From positions 880,930 to 944,929 of the forward strand of contig UYJD01000014.1 of assembly GCA_900618795.1 (NCBI GenBank): a stretch of DNA of 64,000 nucleotides. Reading direction: 5' to 3'. The translations under genes were made by a program, and so were the position numbers. This document shows, one piece after another, positions 45,091 through 56,141 of the stretch (its first letter is position 1; each line of letters starts with the position of its first letter). Source of the stretch: Cyanodermella asteris (lineage: Eukaryota; Ascomycota; Lecanoromycetes; Ostropales; Stictidaceae). Under the pieces are notes generated by a model, which was given only the letters and a program-made list of their open reading frames with translations, was not told the DNA's origin and ran no database searches.

Positions 45091-45537
45091 TTACGGAAGG
45101 TTGAAAGACGCTGATGGCGGACCACAAAAACCTTTGAGCAGGACGGAAGGCTTATATGCTTTGTTGTAGCGGAGACCTTGGACAAACCACGCTAGAAGTG
45201 GGCCACATGAGCGTGTAAGGATCGGGAGCAGGATAATCGGCCGTTCAAATCCAGGAGCCATGGAAACGCGAGCATTTGATGACCAGACAAAGTGCATAGT
45301 ATTTGGTCCCGCAAGTCCGACCCGAGGGTACGGAGGGGTAGTCGGGAAGGAATACATGTCAAAAAACTCAAATTCCCGGGTCAAAACGCGTACAACAGGA
45401 GACATGCTTGCGGATCTCGCAGTCTCACAATATTCAGATGCACACTCGAGCAGTCGTGTAGAGGATTGGGCAATATGCATCGCGGACTGAATCCAGGTGT
45501 TGGGCGTCACCGCCAATAGAGGGATCATGATACTCAT
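45091..45537 (-). CDS. Orphan ORF just upstream of the CoA-transferase
   Basis: 148-residue frame from ATG 45537 with ordinary codon use and protein-like composition (LLAVTPNTWIQSAMHIAQSS, EFEFFDMYSFPTTPPYPRVG, RPIILLPILTRSCGPLLAWF). No family recognised. It stops only 15 bp before the CoA-transferase ATG on the same strand, unusually close for two fungal genes. A GTAAGC right at its stop could be a splice donor, so it may be an exon or relic of a larger gene. Upstream frames also look partly coding but are broken. Confidence 0.3.
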   Translation of the reverse strand: MSIMIPLLAVTPNTWIQSAMHIAQSSTRLLECASEYCETARSASMSPVVRVLTREFEFFDMYSFPTTPPYPRVGLAGPNTMHFVWSSNARVSMAPGFERPIILLPILTRSCGPLLAWFVQGLRYNKAYKPSVLLKGFCGPPSASFNLP

Positions 45538-46763
45538 ACACAAGCCGCATCCCGTGGAAGTCTGGTCAGGACGCTTTCCCTGAATCGGTCCCTCAGAACG
45601 AAAGTCGGCTCTGGCGAGTCACCGGATGTAGACGAAAACCAAAAGAGCTCGCGAGCTTCGCAGACATGCACGAGAGCTGGTAGGATCAATCAAAAGCAAG
45701 CTTGGCTCGTCGCGGTGGGTCGGGGATGGTTACTGGCGCTCAGTCGGTCCCCACATGTGGTGACTCGCCTCCAGTTTTCGATCCTTCTTCAACTCTTAAG
45801 GACGCTATGGCTTCCATCAGTACTGAAGTAATCTTTGTGAGGCTTGACTAGAATTACTCATGGCCGAAATGCAGCAATCAAGACATTGGCGGAAATCCAG
45901 ACGACATTCATCACATCCACCGGGGAATATGATGCCCCTTCGCTGCCTGTCCTGAGTCGATACGAACATGAGATGATGGGCCGCTCTTGCGGACCGATAT
46001 TTCACACCTGAAGAGAGGAAGTAGAGGCTACGGCTGATGATAACAGACCAACAGAACAAGCAGATTGCAATGGTCGTACTCGATCATGTATATTCCAAAA
46101 AAAAGTGCTGTGGCTGCATGTAACGGGCAACGGGGGATGGCAACTACCACTGCTCTCTCAATATCGATGGCTCTTATGAGTCGCCGCCGGAGTGAGTCCA
46201 CATTTCACGACGAGGCTTTGATATCTCGGTGCTTATGACCCCAAGCGGCAAGGTCGACATGCAAGCATGGCGCGCGACTCGCTTTGTCAGCTGGGTCTCG
46301 TATGGGTGCGGTTGACAAACTTCTGGCATGGAATTCCGCAGTGGCATGAATGCACCGAGGCAATCAAACAAGATACATACAGTCCGCTGGCGTTGAGTAA
46401 TCCCCACTACTCGTCGGATGCATGCAGGTCAGCATCCCAGCTATGTGTGCACGCAATGGCGCTCGTGTTCCCTAGCTTACACGACGTTCACACCCTCAAT
46501 TATCAGTATGCAAGACAAATGCAAGAACGCCGACATCGATCGATGATGCATCTGGATTACAGAGCAGGATCCTGCATTCCGCGCGTTGACTGGTCGGCTG
46601 CACAGGTGCGGTGAGAGGGCGACAGGAGAACCGCGACAAGTCGATATAAGTATGCGCCGACGAGCTCCAGCTTTGGAAGGGTTTTCTGATTCTACTTCGA
46701 CATCACAGCATCTCCTAGCATCGATCAAACTCGAACTTTCCGGCATCAGATACGATTGAGCTA
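45538..46763. other. Intergenic region
   Basis: 1.2 kb; weak coding-like character just upstream of 45540 on the minus strand, otherwise nothing supported. Contains the promoter of the NmrA-like gene. Confidence 0.45.
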
Positions 46764-47750
46764 ATGGCAGCACCCAAGAACATCGTCCTTTACGGCGCTG
46801 GTGGGCAAAACATCGGCCAAGCCATCCTGAACGCGTTGCTTCAAGATAGATCATTCACCATTTCAGCCCTTGTCCGCAAGAGCTCCAAGACGGCGTACCC
46901 AGCATCTGTGAACGTCTTACAAGTTGCTGATGACTTGCCTCACGACGAGCTTGTACAAGCTCTACAAGGCCAGGAAGTGGTCATTTCTGCAGTTGGAATC
47001 AACGGAATGAAGACTCAATTCAGAGTGATTGACGCCGCAGTCGAAGCAGGCGTGAAGCGGTTCTTCCCTTCGGAATACGGCTTCGACAATGCCGATGAGA
47101 AGAATTTGCAACTGTCCCCCATATTCCGACCTAAGGGCGAGGTGGAGAAGCATCTCCGTACCAAAGTCGAGTCGTATCCCGACTTTAGCTGGACGGCTAT
47201 GGCGACAGGCATTTGGGGTGAATGGTGAGTCAATACACACCCCAATAGACTCTGCTCGTGCAAAACTGAGATATAAGATAGGGCTCTAGGCAGAAAGTTC
47301 TTCGGCATCGACACCGTCGCTCGCACAGTTACATACTGGGACCAAGGCACCCACAAGTTCTCGAACACGACCCTGGAATACTCTGGCTATAGCATCGTCC
47401 AGGCTCTGAAGCACCCCGAGTCGGTCAAAAACAAACGCGTCTTCCTCGAAGCGTTTGCAGCCTCGCAACTCGACTACGTGGCCGAGCTCGAACGCCAACA
47501 GGGCGTGAAGTACTCGGTGCTTCCACCTGTCAACGGTGCAGAAGCCGTCAACGAGGCGCAAGCGCAATGGTTTGCCTCCGGGGAAACCGATTTGAACGCA
47601 GCGTACAAGACGGTGACTGCTAGCACACTGCTGAAGGAGTATGGTGCCGACTTCCGGGCGTCGAGCAAGAGCCCTATGCTGGAGGATCTCGTCGAGATGC
47701 CGAAAGTCACGCTCAAAGATGCAGTTCGCATGGCTTTGGAAGAGCAGTGA
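46764..47750 (+). CDS. NmrA-like / isoflavone-reductase-family NAD(P)-dependent protein
   Basis: 309-residue atypical short-chain reductase. Exon 1 is 46764-47224, the intron 47225-47281 (57 nt, GTGAGT donor, GATAG acceptor), exon 2 47282-47750. The N-terminal dinucleotide-binding motif is VLYGAGGQNIGQAILNALL (GxxGxxG at residues 11-17). Family landmarks: EVVISAVGINGMKTQFRVID, AAVEAGVKRFFPSEYGFDN and WTAMATGIWGEW, which then continues into KFFGIDTVARTVTYWDQG. Unlike NmrA sensors it keeps the phenylcoumaran/isoflavone reductase-like EYGFD segment, so it may be catalytic. Substrate unknown. If read without splicing it ends falsely at GEW. Confidence 0.88.
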
Positions 47751-49031
47751 ACAGCCGCTGACATCGACGTGAAGACAATACTGAACATGAATTGATATCC
47801 AAAATACATCTCGCTGCAGTGTTCAACCTACCGGACAGTCCAGTTTCAACCTGCAACAGTCTGTTCGACTTCCGAAGAAGGAAGCCATGAAGAGGCTTGC
47901 GTGTAAATTATCATGTCATGGCAGGTTGGCCTTGTCGCAACTTGTTTGGGCTGCTCTGGGGTGTCAAAGTGCAAGCATGTCACGGCATACGATGTCGTCT
48001 CTCACGGCTCGTTCCGAGCCAGCCAAGAGGGGATCCCGCGAAGAAACCTCTCGGAGAAGCTTTTGTGGCTTCAGAGTTCAAAATCGCGCGAGTCGCAACG
48101 AGATGCCATAATCGTGCCGATTATAGCTGAGACTGCGACAGTGCATACCTCCCACAGCTCGGAGCTCACTGCTCGATGTCTCCGAGTGACAGACGATTGC
48201 GCTCAGCTCATGCCCAGTCCGTGCTGGCGCTGGCGCTGGTGGTGTCCAGGCCATGCGCTGAGTTTCCGCCGAGCTTCGTAGTGGCCAGGCCTAGGCTGCC
48301 CACCACGGAAGCAAATATTCGGAGCTTAGGGTGCTTGAAGCTCGGCCTATCAGGGCATGCGTGGAATCTGTAGCTTTGAGGTGCAGATTACCGCTCCTAA
48401 ACCCGTATATGAGCAACGGAGGTGAAGAAAGTAATGATGAAACAAGATGCAAGCAGCTCAGAGGTGGAACAACTTTCCGCTTTCGGACTAACGCATGACT
48501 CCTGGTGTTTGTCCTCTTTCAACGTCAATCTGACTCTCCTAGTACAGTATATGTTTTTCTGTCATGTGTAGATGTGCATACGAGCTTGCCGGATTGCAAT
48601 GCACTGAACCCGTGCTTGGCTGGGAGCCGATTCGCCACGTGCAATGGTGATCAGCGTCGAAAGTGATCGAGAAGACGACAAGGATCTCGGCCTACGGCAA
48701 TAACATTCTTTGGTGCGGAAGAGTCCTTTGATGACCCCCCGACGGACAGAGTTTCGTCTCTCAGGTCCGACAGTACCGAGACAGTCTTCCTTTGGGCCCT
48801 GGAAGCTTCGCAGTCCTGAACTGTAGCTTGTCAGAGTCTGCCTGGAAGGACTGGTTGACCGTGCCACTTCCCTTCGAGCGGAGAGGTTTAAGTCGGGTCT
48901 TGCGCGTCATATTGATCTCGTTGCACAAATAGGCTTATGGTCGGGATGGGTCTCCAAGGCTGGTATGAAACCATGCATGCATCTTGAGCTAACCTGACCC
49001 CAACTTGGCCTTGCCGAGCACACATCTCAAA
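47751..49031. other. Intergenic region
   Basis: 1.3 kb with no supported gene or repeat; contains the lipase promoter. Confidence 0.5.
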
Positions 49032-50393
49032 ATGTTCTTCAATCCTGCTCTAATCGTTCTAGCTCTTTCATATTTTCCTGGAACCTATGCTCAGCAGCTC
49101 CCCTCGCAAGACCCGTTCTATACGCCTCCGACCAACGTCTCGCATTTCATCCCCGGTCAGGTGATACGCTCGCGATGTATCGCAAAGCTCCAAGACTCAC
49201 CCGTGCCTATCCCGATGACAAAGGGATATCAGTATCTGTACAGAACGAGCAATAGTCTGGGCCACGCCGCGTCGGCCGTCACGACCCTCTTGATCCCAGT
49301 CAACGTCAGCTTCCCACCCAAGCTGTTGTCCTACCAGATCGCATACGACTCGGTCAATGTCGATTGCAGCCCGTCTTATACTCTCCGAGCCCAGGCAAAT
49401 GAGTCAGGCACAGACCGAGCTTTCGTATGTTGGACCACAAAGAGGTGACTTGATGTCGCTGATGATTCCTAGCTTGCGGCGGCGCTGGCTCAGGGCTGGT
49501 ACGTTGTGACTTCCGACTACGAAGGTCTGTCAGCTCAATATGGAGCTGGGATACAAGCTGGACATGCGACTCTGGACTCGATTCGTGCCGTCCTCGGTGA
49601 CGCATCCCATAATGGACTGGAGTCGTCTTCTAAGACCATCGTTTGGGGATACTCTGGCGGAGCGCTCGCATCTGAATGGGCGGCTGAATTGCAAGCCAAC
49701 TACGCTCCAGAGCTGAAAGCGAATTTGCTCGGATTCGCTCTTGGCGGACTGGTTCCTAAGTTGACTAGCCTGGCTTTCACCATCGACGGTACAGTCAACG
49801 CTGGCCTGATTTATCTCGGTATCAAAGGTCTCGCTTCTGCGTATCCCGAATTCGGTCGGTATGTGCGCCAACATCTCATCAGCAGCAAGAAGCAGAGCTT
49901 TGAGGACATAAGCAGCAAGTGCACGATACCCGCTTTGATTGAAGCAGCAAACATGAGCATTTTCGACTACTTTGACACCGGGAAAGGCATTCTCTTGGAT
50001 TCTTTGCCGGCGTGGACATTTCGGGAGGCTGGGCAAATGGGCTTGCACGGAGCGCCGCGAGCGCCGGTCTTTGCGTACAAATCTGAGGGTGATCAGTTCT
50101 CCCCGGTTGGCGACACTGACAGTCTGGTGGATAAATTATGCCGCGAGGGCGCAAGCGCCGAGTATCGCAGAGATTCTGTAGGTAATCACAACACCCAAGC
50201 GATTACCGGAGGTGCTTCTGCATTCGAGTGGATACGGGCGATGTTTGCATCAGATCAAATCGGCGGCAGCCGGAGGGCTTGTGATACCAGAAATGTGACA
50301 TTGAAGGGGAGCTCGGTTGCGGCAGCCACGGAGCTCGGGCTATCGGTCATCAAGTATTTGCAAAATGAATTGAAGGGTGAGGGCGTTGATTGA
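49032..50393 (+). CDS. Secretory lipase (LIP family)
   Basis: 437-residue secreted alpha/beta hydrolase of the fungal LIP family (PF03583, as in Candida lipases). Exon 1 is 49032-49424, the intron 49425-49472 (48 nt, GTATGT donor, CTAG acceptor), exon 2 49473-50393. Residues 1-20 are a signal peptide (ALIVLALSYFPGTYAQQ). Family landmarks: DPFYTPP, GQVIRSR, GYQYLYRTSNSLGHAASAVT, GWYVVTSDYEGLSAQYGAG, AGHATLDSIRA. Catalytic Ser in WGYSGGALASEW; probable Asp in KSEGDQFSP and His in GNHNTQAI. N-glycosylation sites near NVSH and NESG. Tail-to-tail with the isochorismatase-like gene, 121 bp between stops. Confidence 0.92.
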
Positions 50394-50514
50394 CATTTCC
50401 GCTTGCCGTGTTTGGACCAAAAATACGAGGAAAGGCTGCACTCTGCCTTGGTCTATTAATGACAATTGATCAATACGTTGCTTGAATTCCGCTGTGCTCA
50501 ATGCCGCGGTCCAT

Positions 50515-51299
50515 CTATCCACTCTTGGCAAGCGCAGCTAGAGCCTGCTTCAAAGTGACGACGGTGGCCGGCAATTTCGGAAGGATGTTCATCTTGATCG
50601 CCGCATCGATCACAGGTGCGTTGTCGCCCGGCCCTTCGATGACGTTGTCTCCAATGACAAAAATGTTGAAGTCCATGTCGAACAGGTCATAGACAGTAGC
50701 CAGAATGACCCCTGAGCTCCTAATACCGGACTGTGAATTAGTTGTTAGCCGTCATCCGTGTCACGCCGCCAGATGAGACAGCAAGAACATACCAAAACCA
50801 CAGTATCAATCAGCTGCGAACGAAGAATCTCAGCCAACTGATTCGCAACCGCCGCCGAGTATCTCGTCTTCTGAATAACGACATCCTGACTCTCGGTCTT
50901 GAACGCCGGGTAAATTTCCGTACCAGGGCTCGCGGCCGTGATGTTCCCAAACGGCGCGGCAAGCATTCCGAATGGCGAGTCCAGTTTCAACTCCGGCCTG
51001 TTTGCGTTGCTGAAATAGAGCCTCGTGAAGATTTCGAGAGGGCGAGGGTTCTTCTGGTGGACGGCATCGATCCAGGTCGCCGTCGATCTTATCCACGCTT
51101 TGCCCTCGGAGGTGCCGTTGACGCCGGCGACGATGGCGTTGATGAGGTCCAGGTTCAGCACCGCGTAGTGCTTTCCGAAGCTGAGGTCGGTGGAGTTGTT
51201 CGAGGAGTAGCCCGTGAGGTAGCCTGGGGGACCACTTTCAGCAGCGAGAGCGGCGCCGGTGAAGACGAGGACCGAGGAGGCGACGGCTGAGAAACGCAT
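50515..51299 (-). CDS. Secreted isochorismatase-fold (cysteine hydrolase-like) protein
   Basis: 240 residues from two exons, 51299-50793 and 50730-50515, with a 62-nt intron (GTATGT donor, CTAATTCACAG end). Residues 1-20 form a signal peptide (MRFSAVASSVLVFTGAALAA). The isochorismatase-like fold is recognisable: HYAVLNLDLINAIV (candidate Asp), TEIYPAFKTESQDVVIQKTR (Lys), AEILRSQLIDTVVLSGIRSS, DLFDMDFNIFVIGDNV. The position of the nucleophilic Cys (GVATDVCVLAT in canonical enzymes) reads GIRSSGVILAT, so Cys and its neighbour Asp are missing. Such Cys-less members are frequent in fungi and plants. Function unknown, possibly non-catalytic or using another mechanism. Confidence 0.82.
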
Positions 51300-52492
51300 T
51301 GTGACGGGTTTGTTGGGATACAGCAGGGAGCTTGCAAGACGCTGATCGAAGCGGTACAGCCAAGCAGGACAAAAGAAAGACGCTGGTTATATACCTTTGG
51401 TCCCTAACATTTGAACCGCAACGGCTTAATGCCATAACGCAGTCGCGTTGTGTTCCGGAGCACCAGCCATAGGCTCTGGGTGGGCGCACAGATGCATAGC
51501 GTTGCATCGTGTGTCGGCTGAAATGGTCCATCCGACATTGAGGAATTTCAGATTAGCAATGGATTCAGCTTCGGGCATCCATCATGACGACGCCGTAATC
51601 CATCCACCGTTGGAATTCTCGCCTTCACAACATCGTGGACTGCGAGGAGCGGCGTGGTAAGCACTGTGCCTCAGCGGCGATGCTTGATCGAAGTTTAATT
51701 TGCCCTCGGCCGCGACCCTGACCAGGACGCTTTCGACCTCCCAGAGCCGCCTACATGGATTAGTAATAGCCAAACCGTTCATGTCTTTATTGTTGGAGCA
51801 GATTCAGGCAGCTCAAGAATGGATGCGCCTCTGAAGCGGATCCAGCTCGGTGCCAGGATTCGTGCCCTGGCCGAGCTCACAGCACGCAACGCCCCAACCG
51901 CAATTCTTGAGAATAGTCTCACCAGAGTACTCAACGCAAGCTATGGCTTGTCCGACGGCTCATCTCACTTGATGCCATCCAACGAATTTTGGCTCCAGCG
52001 CGACTCCAAGCACATGAGCTTCAGCGGGGGCAGATGCACCCCCAAATTCTGTCAGACGTGCAATTCGGAAAATCACGGCGACTTTAATAGTTCACGATCG
52101 CTCATAATCAAAGCTGCAAGGCAGGGCTGACTTGTTCTTGCATCGAACTTCCGGCCAGAAACGGTATGCGAAGCGAGGATTTGGAAGGCTGTATTACGTT
52201 CGTTAAAGCGCCGAGGCGCACAGACTACGCCAGAGAGAATATTTCTCAGTCAAGGGCACCGAAGACAGCGCGGGCCCTGTTGTTGGCATCTGCAACTTCC
52301 ATTTAAAAACCATTCGGGACAGTCTTGTCAAGCTTTGCATACAATAATCCGGCATCGAACCGATCAAGTTCGACCTTTGCTTGCTTTATCCTTCAATTTC
52401 ACCACACCAAATATGTAGTTGTCCATCTTCACCTGACTTCGTCATCACGGCTGAGCACGAGCTTGTCCTCAGATTGCGCGCTTGACTCGAGG
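51300..52492. other. Intergenic region
   Basis: 1.2 kb. A 103-residue plus-strand frame at 51819-52130 (ATG start, a Cys-rich CTPKFCQTC end) has no family and no upstream signal, so I do not call it. Nothing else seen. Confidence 0.45.
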
Positions 52493-53719
52493 TCAGCCAT
52501 ATACCTGGTTCTCACCAATCAGAGTATCGGTCGAGTTGCGGGAGATCTTGTGACCTTGGTCGATGCCATCTTTCCGACCGCGCTGAGGGTCGTTCAGCAA
52601 TGCACGAAGGACATTATTGAGGTGCTCGTCGCATCCGTCGACCCAGTCCATCACTTCTTCCCCGGTCGGCCAATCAGTATGGCGTTCGATAGCGCAATTG
52701 TGTGAGGCAATCGAATTTCCACACCAGAGAGACATAGTGCCGAACTTCGTCTCCGCCCAATCGACAATTGGGACCGAGGAAGACCGCTGGTACGAACGCT
52801 CAATCCGCATTGTTTCAAGCTGAGGAAACGCGGTCACTAGAGTCAACAATCCGTTGTCCCAGCGCTTGTCAGTCATGCAGAACTCTATATCCAGGTCCGT
52901 GCTGTCCATATCATAAGCTTCGTAGACCTCTGACCAAAGGCTTTCCAGGCTCTCATGAAAGAGTGTGACTGACCGGAGTGATCTGAAGTAGGAAAGAAAT
53001 TTGATTTGGAAGGCGGATGCGGCGACCCAAGCGGTCGATCGCCAGGATGCCTTATCAAGGTCACGAAGCTGAATTTCTTTGACCGGAGTGCTTAGACCCA
53101 GAGATAACCACATGCAAGAAGCATTTCCACCTAGTACGGAAAGGTTGCGGATCATGGGCCACAACTCCGGAGCGCCGATGCCATGGCTCTCTCTGCGCAG
53201 CGGCACAATTACCGGGCGATAATGCTCGATCATTGCGTACACAAGGGGTGCGCCTTCTCTTAAGACTTGTCTCTCAAGTGATTGGATCATCTTAACAGAA
53301 GGCCGATTGGTAGGATGGAAGCCCGTCATCTGCGTAGAAAACGGAAGACCCAGGGAAGAATACCCACTGCTCGTTGGCCAAGTGTTTACGATAAAACCTG
53401 GCGTCGGGAGCCAAAGAGCGAACGGGGCCCTTGCCCAGAATAGTTTCGATAGCTCTGAAAGTCGAGGATGTGAACTGAAGTATCGGCATGTAGCCTGCAA
53501 ATTGAAAGTCGAGAACAAGGATCGCTGGCCTCGCGAATGCCGCGCTGAATCGAAAGGCCGGGGAGACAGCTCAGGGTCATAGTCGCGTTCGAAAAAAATG
53601 AAAGCGTCTTCTTGCTTCATGCAAATCGCAGCATCGTTGTTCACGACCTCTTCGAATATCAGCAACCAAAGTTCCGCTGGAAGCTTGTCTAGGTACAAGA
53701 CAGGAGGAGAAGTCGCCAT
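52493..53719 (-). CDS. F-box-like domain hypothetical protein
   Basis: 408-residue intronless protein. The N-terminus LDKLPAELWLLIFEEVVNND is an F-box-like motif (LPxELwxxIf), which in the family docks to Skp1 of SCF ubiquitin ligases. Downstream, the sequence LQATCRYFSSHPRLSELSKL fits the F-box helical continuation. No LRR or WD repeats are evident in the remaining 300 residues; they look like the poorly conserved substrate region typical of expanded fungal F-box families (LGLSTPVKEIQLRDLDKAS, FRSLRSVTLFHESLESLW suggest irregular leucine-rich units). ATG 53719 begins MATSPPVLYLDKLP. Target unknown. Confidence 0.7.
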   Translation of the reverse strand: MATSPPVLYLDKLPAELWLLIFEEVVNNDAAICMKQEDAFIFFERDYDPELSPRPFDSARHSRGQRSLFSTFNLQATCRYFSSHPRLSELSKLFWARAPFALWLPTPGFIVNTWPTSSGYSSLGLPFSTQMTGFHPTNRPSVKMIQSLERQVLREGAPLVYAMIEHYRPVIVPLRRESHGIGAPELWPMIRNLSVLGGNASCMWLSLGLSTPVKEIQLRDLDKASWRSTAWVAASAFQIKFLSYFRSLRSVTLFHESLESLWSEVYEAYDMDSTDLDIEFCMTDKRWDNGLLTLVTAFPQLETMRIERSYQRSSSVPIVDWAETKFGTMSLWCGNSIASHNCAIERHTDWPTGEEVMDWVDGCDEHLNNVLRALLNDPQRGRKDGIDQGHKISRNSTDTLIGENQVYG

Positions 53720-54260
53720 AGTGCTCCTCGCGATGGTTCAGAAATTCTTGACTTGGGCTGGTTCAAATGGAAGATCTTGTAAGTCTCCGCCGTTGTGATC
53801 GTAAACAGTGTGTGGTCGTGCGATGGGAGAAGAGCGAGCAAATATAAAGGAGCCCGTCGACTTATAGTCCGAATGCGAACGCGCATGCACAATACCAGCC
53901 CACCGTTACCGCTGGTGTGCCCGGGTAAGTCACTTCATGCGCGTTGCGGCGAAGTGGCTGCGAAAACTTCGCATCTGTGCATGTCATCTAATAGAGGGAC
54001 GGCGTCCCGCAGTGACTCTGTACTGTCGATCTCAAAAGATGCCAAGAGGTGTTCCGAATGCAAAGGAGTGAAGTCTCCTGAGCCGGGTGTTCACATACAA
54101 TAAGCACTGTCGCGACGATGATCACATGAGGCCCCCGTGAAACCTCCTTTGAAGGCGCCCTACTGTTCAGAGGTCAGACGATCTCACGGGCCGACGAGCT
54201 TCCAAAGACCTAGGAAATGTACATCACTATTGACCATAAAAGGAATTCATCGATACGTGT
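53720..54260. other. Intergenic region
   Basis: 541 bp; promoter of the F-box-like gene and 3' side of the membrane glycoprotein gene. No further feature. Confidence 0.5.
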
Positions 54261-55166
54261 TCACTGATATTTGGCTGTGACGATGGGTTGCATGGGAATC
54301 TGACTCGGGCTGGCAGCCTGCTGTATTGGTCCGTGACTTTGGTCCCAGCTCGACGCGCCATAATGTTCGACCAGAGCTGGTCGCTGTGGTTGCTGTGGCG
54401 GCGACTGAACAGCACCCATCGCCCCGGAGGCCGCAAATCCTGGTGTCGTTGCTGATCCAGCTGGCGCCATCTGCGGAGCCTGTGATGTATCGTTGCGGCG
54501 ACTTCGCCTCCGACCAAGCAGATAGGCCAACCCCGCTACAGTCAGCAGCAGCGGAATCCCCAGGCCCAAACCTAGACCCAGGCCAAGCCTCATCCCAGTA
54601 TCGTCGGAACTCGAGTCGCCGTATGCAGTAGCGTAGTTGTCCGACCCTGCCGTGCTGGTTGCGGTCACGGTCACGAACGCTCCCGCGACGGTGGCAGAGA
54701 CGTATGTCGTGGTCGCGGCCGCGTTATCCGAAGCGGCGTTCGTCAGGTTGAAGTATTGGGACGAAAAAGCCTGCGAGCCATCGGCATTTCCACTCTGATA
54801 CAAGACGAGGTTGAAAATATTCTTGGCGACGCCGGTCGTGGAATTTATGCCATCGGTCTGGAAAGTGTCGACGTCGATTGTCCAAAGGAAGGGACTGCTG
54901 CTGGTTCGTCCCTGGAAGAGGCGATTTGAGCTACCCTCGAGGGCTTGCTGCCAGATGAGGAGGTCGACGGACGAATAAGTAGTCTTCCAAGTAATATTAA
55001 GGACCTGGCCGATTTGGTATGTCGCCACATTCGCCAAAGTGTTCGAGAGGCCGCCGGTCAACGGCGCTGGATTTATAAAGGCATTTGCCGACTGCGCTGC
55101 TGCCGCTCCGCTAACGACGCAAGCCAATACAACCAAACAAGACACGAGACTGTGAGTACTGGACAT
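54261..55166 (-). CDS. Secreted-type single-pass membrane glycoprotein
   Basis: 301 residues. A signal peptide occupies residues 1-25 (LVSCLVVLACVVSGAAAAQS). The ectodomain of about 165 residues has a beta-rich start (YQIGQVLNITWKTTYSSVDL) and Ser/Thr/Ala-rich stalk, with NxS/T sites (NITW, NSTT, NLTN). One membrane helix, LGLGLGLGLGIPLLLTVAGL (about 200-220), is followed by a basic stop-transfer RRRSRR and a Pro/Gln/Ser-rich cytosolic tail. This layout is common among fungal cell-surface sensors and adhesion-like proteins (WSC/Mid2-like organisation), but I do not see a WSC domain. ATG 55166 is chosen since the longer frame begins with GTG and would bury the signal peptide. Confidence 0.75.
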   Translation of the reverse strand: MSSTHSLVSCLVVLACVVSGAAAAQSANAFINPAPLTGGLSNTLANVATYQIGQVLNITWKTTYSSVDLLIWQQALEGSSNRLFQGRTSSSPFLWTIDVDTFQTDGINSTTGVAKNIFNLVLYQSGNADGSQAFSSQYFNLTNAASDNAAATTTYVSATVAGAFVTVTATSTAGSDNYATAYGDSSSDDTGMRLGLGLGLGLGIPLLLTVAGLAYLLGRRRSRRNDTSQAPQMAPAGSATTPGFAASGAMGAVQSPPQQPQRPALVEHYGASSWDQSHGPIQQAASPSQIPMQPIVTAKYQ

Positions 55167-56141
55167 GTTGACACTTATCGGCACAAAATGTAGGGCTCCC
55201 GTCGTCTGCCACACCGGCCAGAAAGTCACGAACAGAGCACGTACGTAGAGGAAAGTGTCAACCGATAAGCACCGGAGGAGGATATACTAATGATCTTTCG
55301 GGCTTGCTTACGCTCAGCTAACTCCACGCCCGCGCCCGCGAGGGTTCTAGGCGGCTGTGGTGGTGTGAGGCTACTTGTGGAAAATTGGCCGGATCAGGCG
55401 CAGTGCTCGAGGCAACGCCGTATGAAGAATCGCCCTCATTGGCTGACACCACGCAGGGTCCCGGCCGATGTGGAAGCCGAGCTTCGCCAGAGACTTTGGG
55501 GACAGGACTTTCAGTACGGGCTGCCTTGGGAGTTGTGTTGTAAGAAGCATCGCCTTCTCGTTGCGAACACCCATTTGGGAGCGGCGCTTAGATATACACG
55601 TTTCACGTCCTCTTTCATCGTGGCTGGGGAACACAGCAACCGTGTTTTGCTACCAGCTCCAATGAGACGCCGCTTCGTATACTTGTGCTACAAACTCTTG
55701 GCCAATCGGTGAGTTCCTCAGTTTAGTCTTAGCCACGGCAGCGTCGGTCCGCTCAGTTACAGAAACGTCCTGTGGTGAACAAAAGTCCTCCGTTCACTTC
55801 TTGATGAGGAACTTTGCCTTGAGATTCATGAGCAGTGAGCCCGAACGAGGTATCTTCCGTTGCGGCTGAATCGCTAAGGCGGCAGTCACAAGTCAAGGAC
55901 ACTGGCGGTCGAATTCAATCTAAACGGTATGAGGCACTTCTGGGATCCGGAACAGCAATGTTGACTCGGCATGAATTGTATTAAGCTTTTTATATGCCAC
56001 CTCTTGTTGATCGCGTGATGCACTAGATATTGATGAACCCGACACAGCGCTATGCAAAGAAAACGCCTCCGAAAGGGCGAGCAAATCACAAGCCCTCTTT
56101 TTCAATGCATTCATGCTATCGTGTGAGCTCACAACCAGCCG
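55167..56141. other. Intergenic region
   Basis: 975 bp. A 140-residue plus-strand frame at 55290-55712 is Arg-rich and domainless and is not supported as a gene. Confidence 0.45.

Noticed and set aside
55290-55712. 140-residue plus-strand frame
   Set aside because: Arg/Pro-rich without motif, likely chance in GC-rich DNA.
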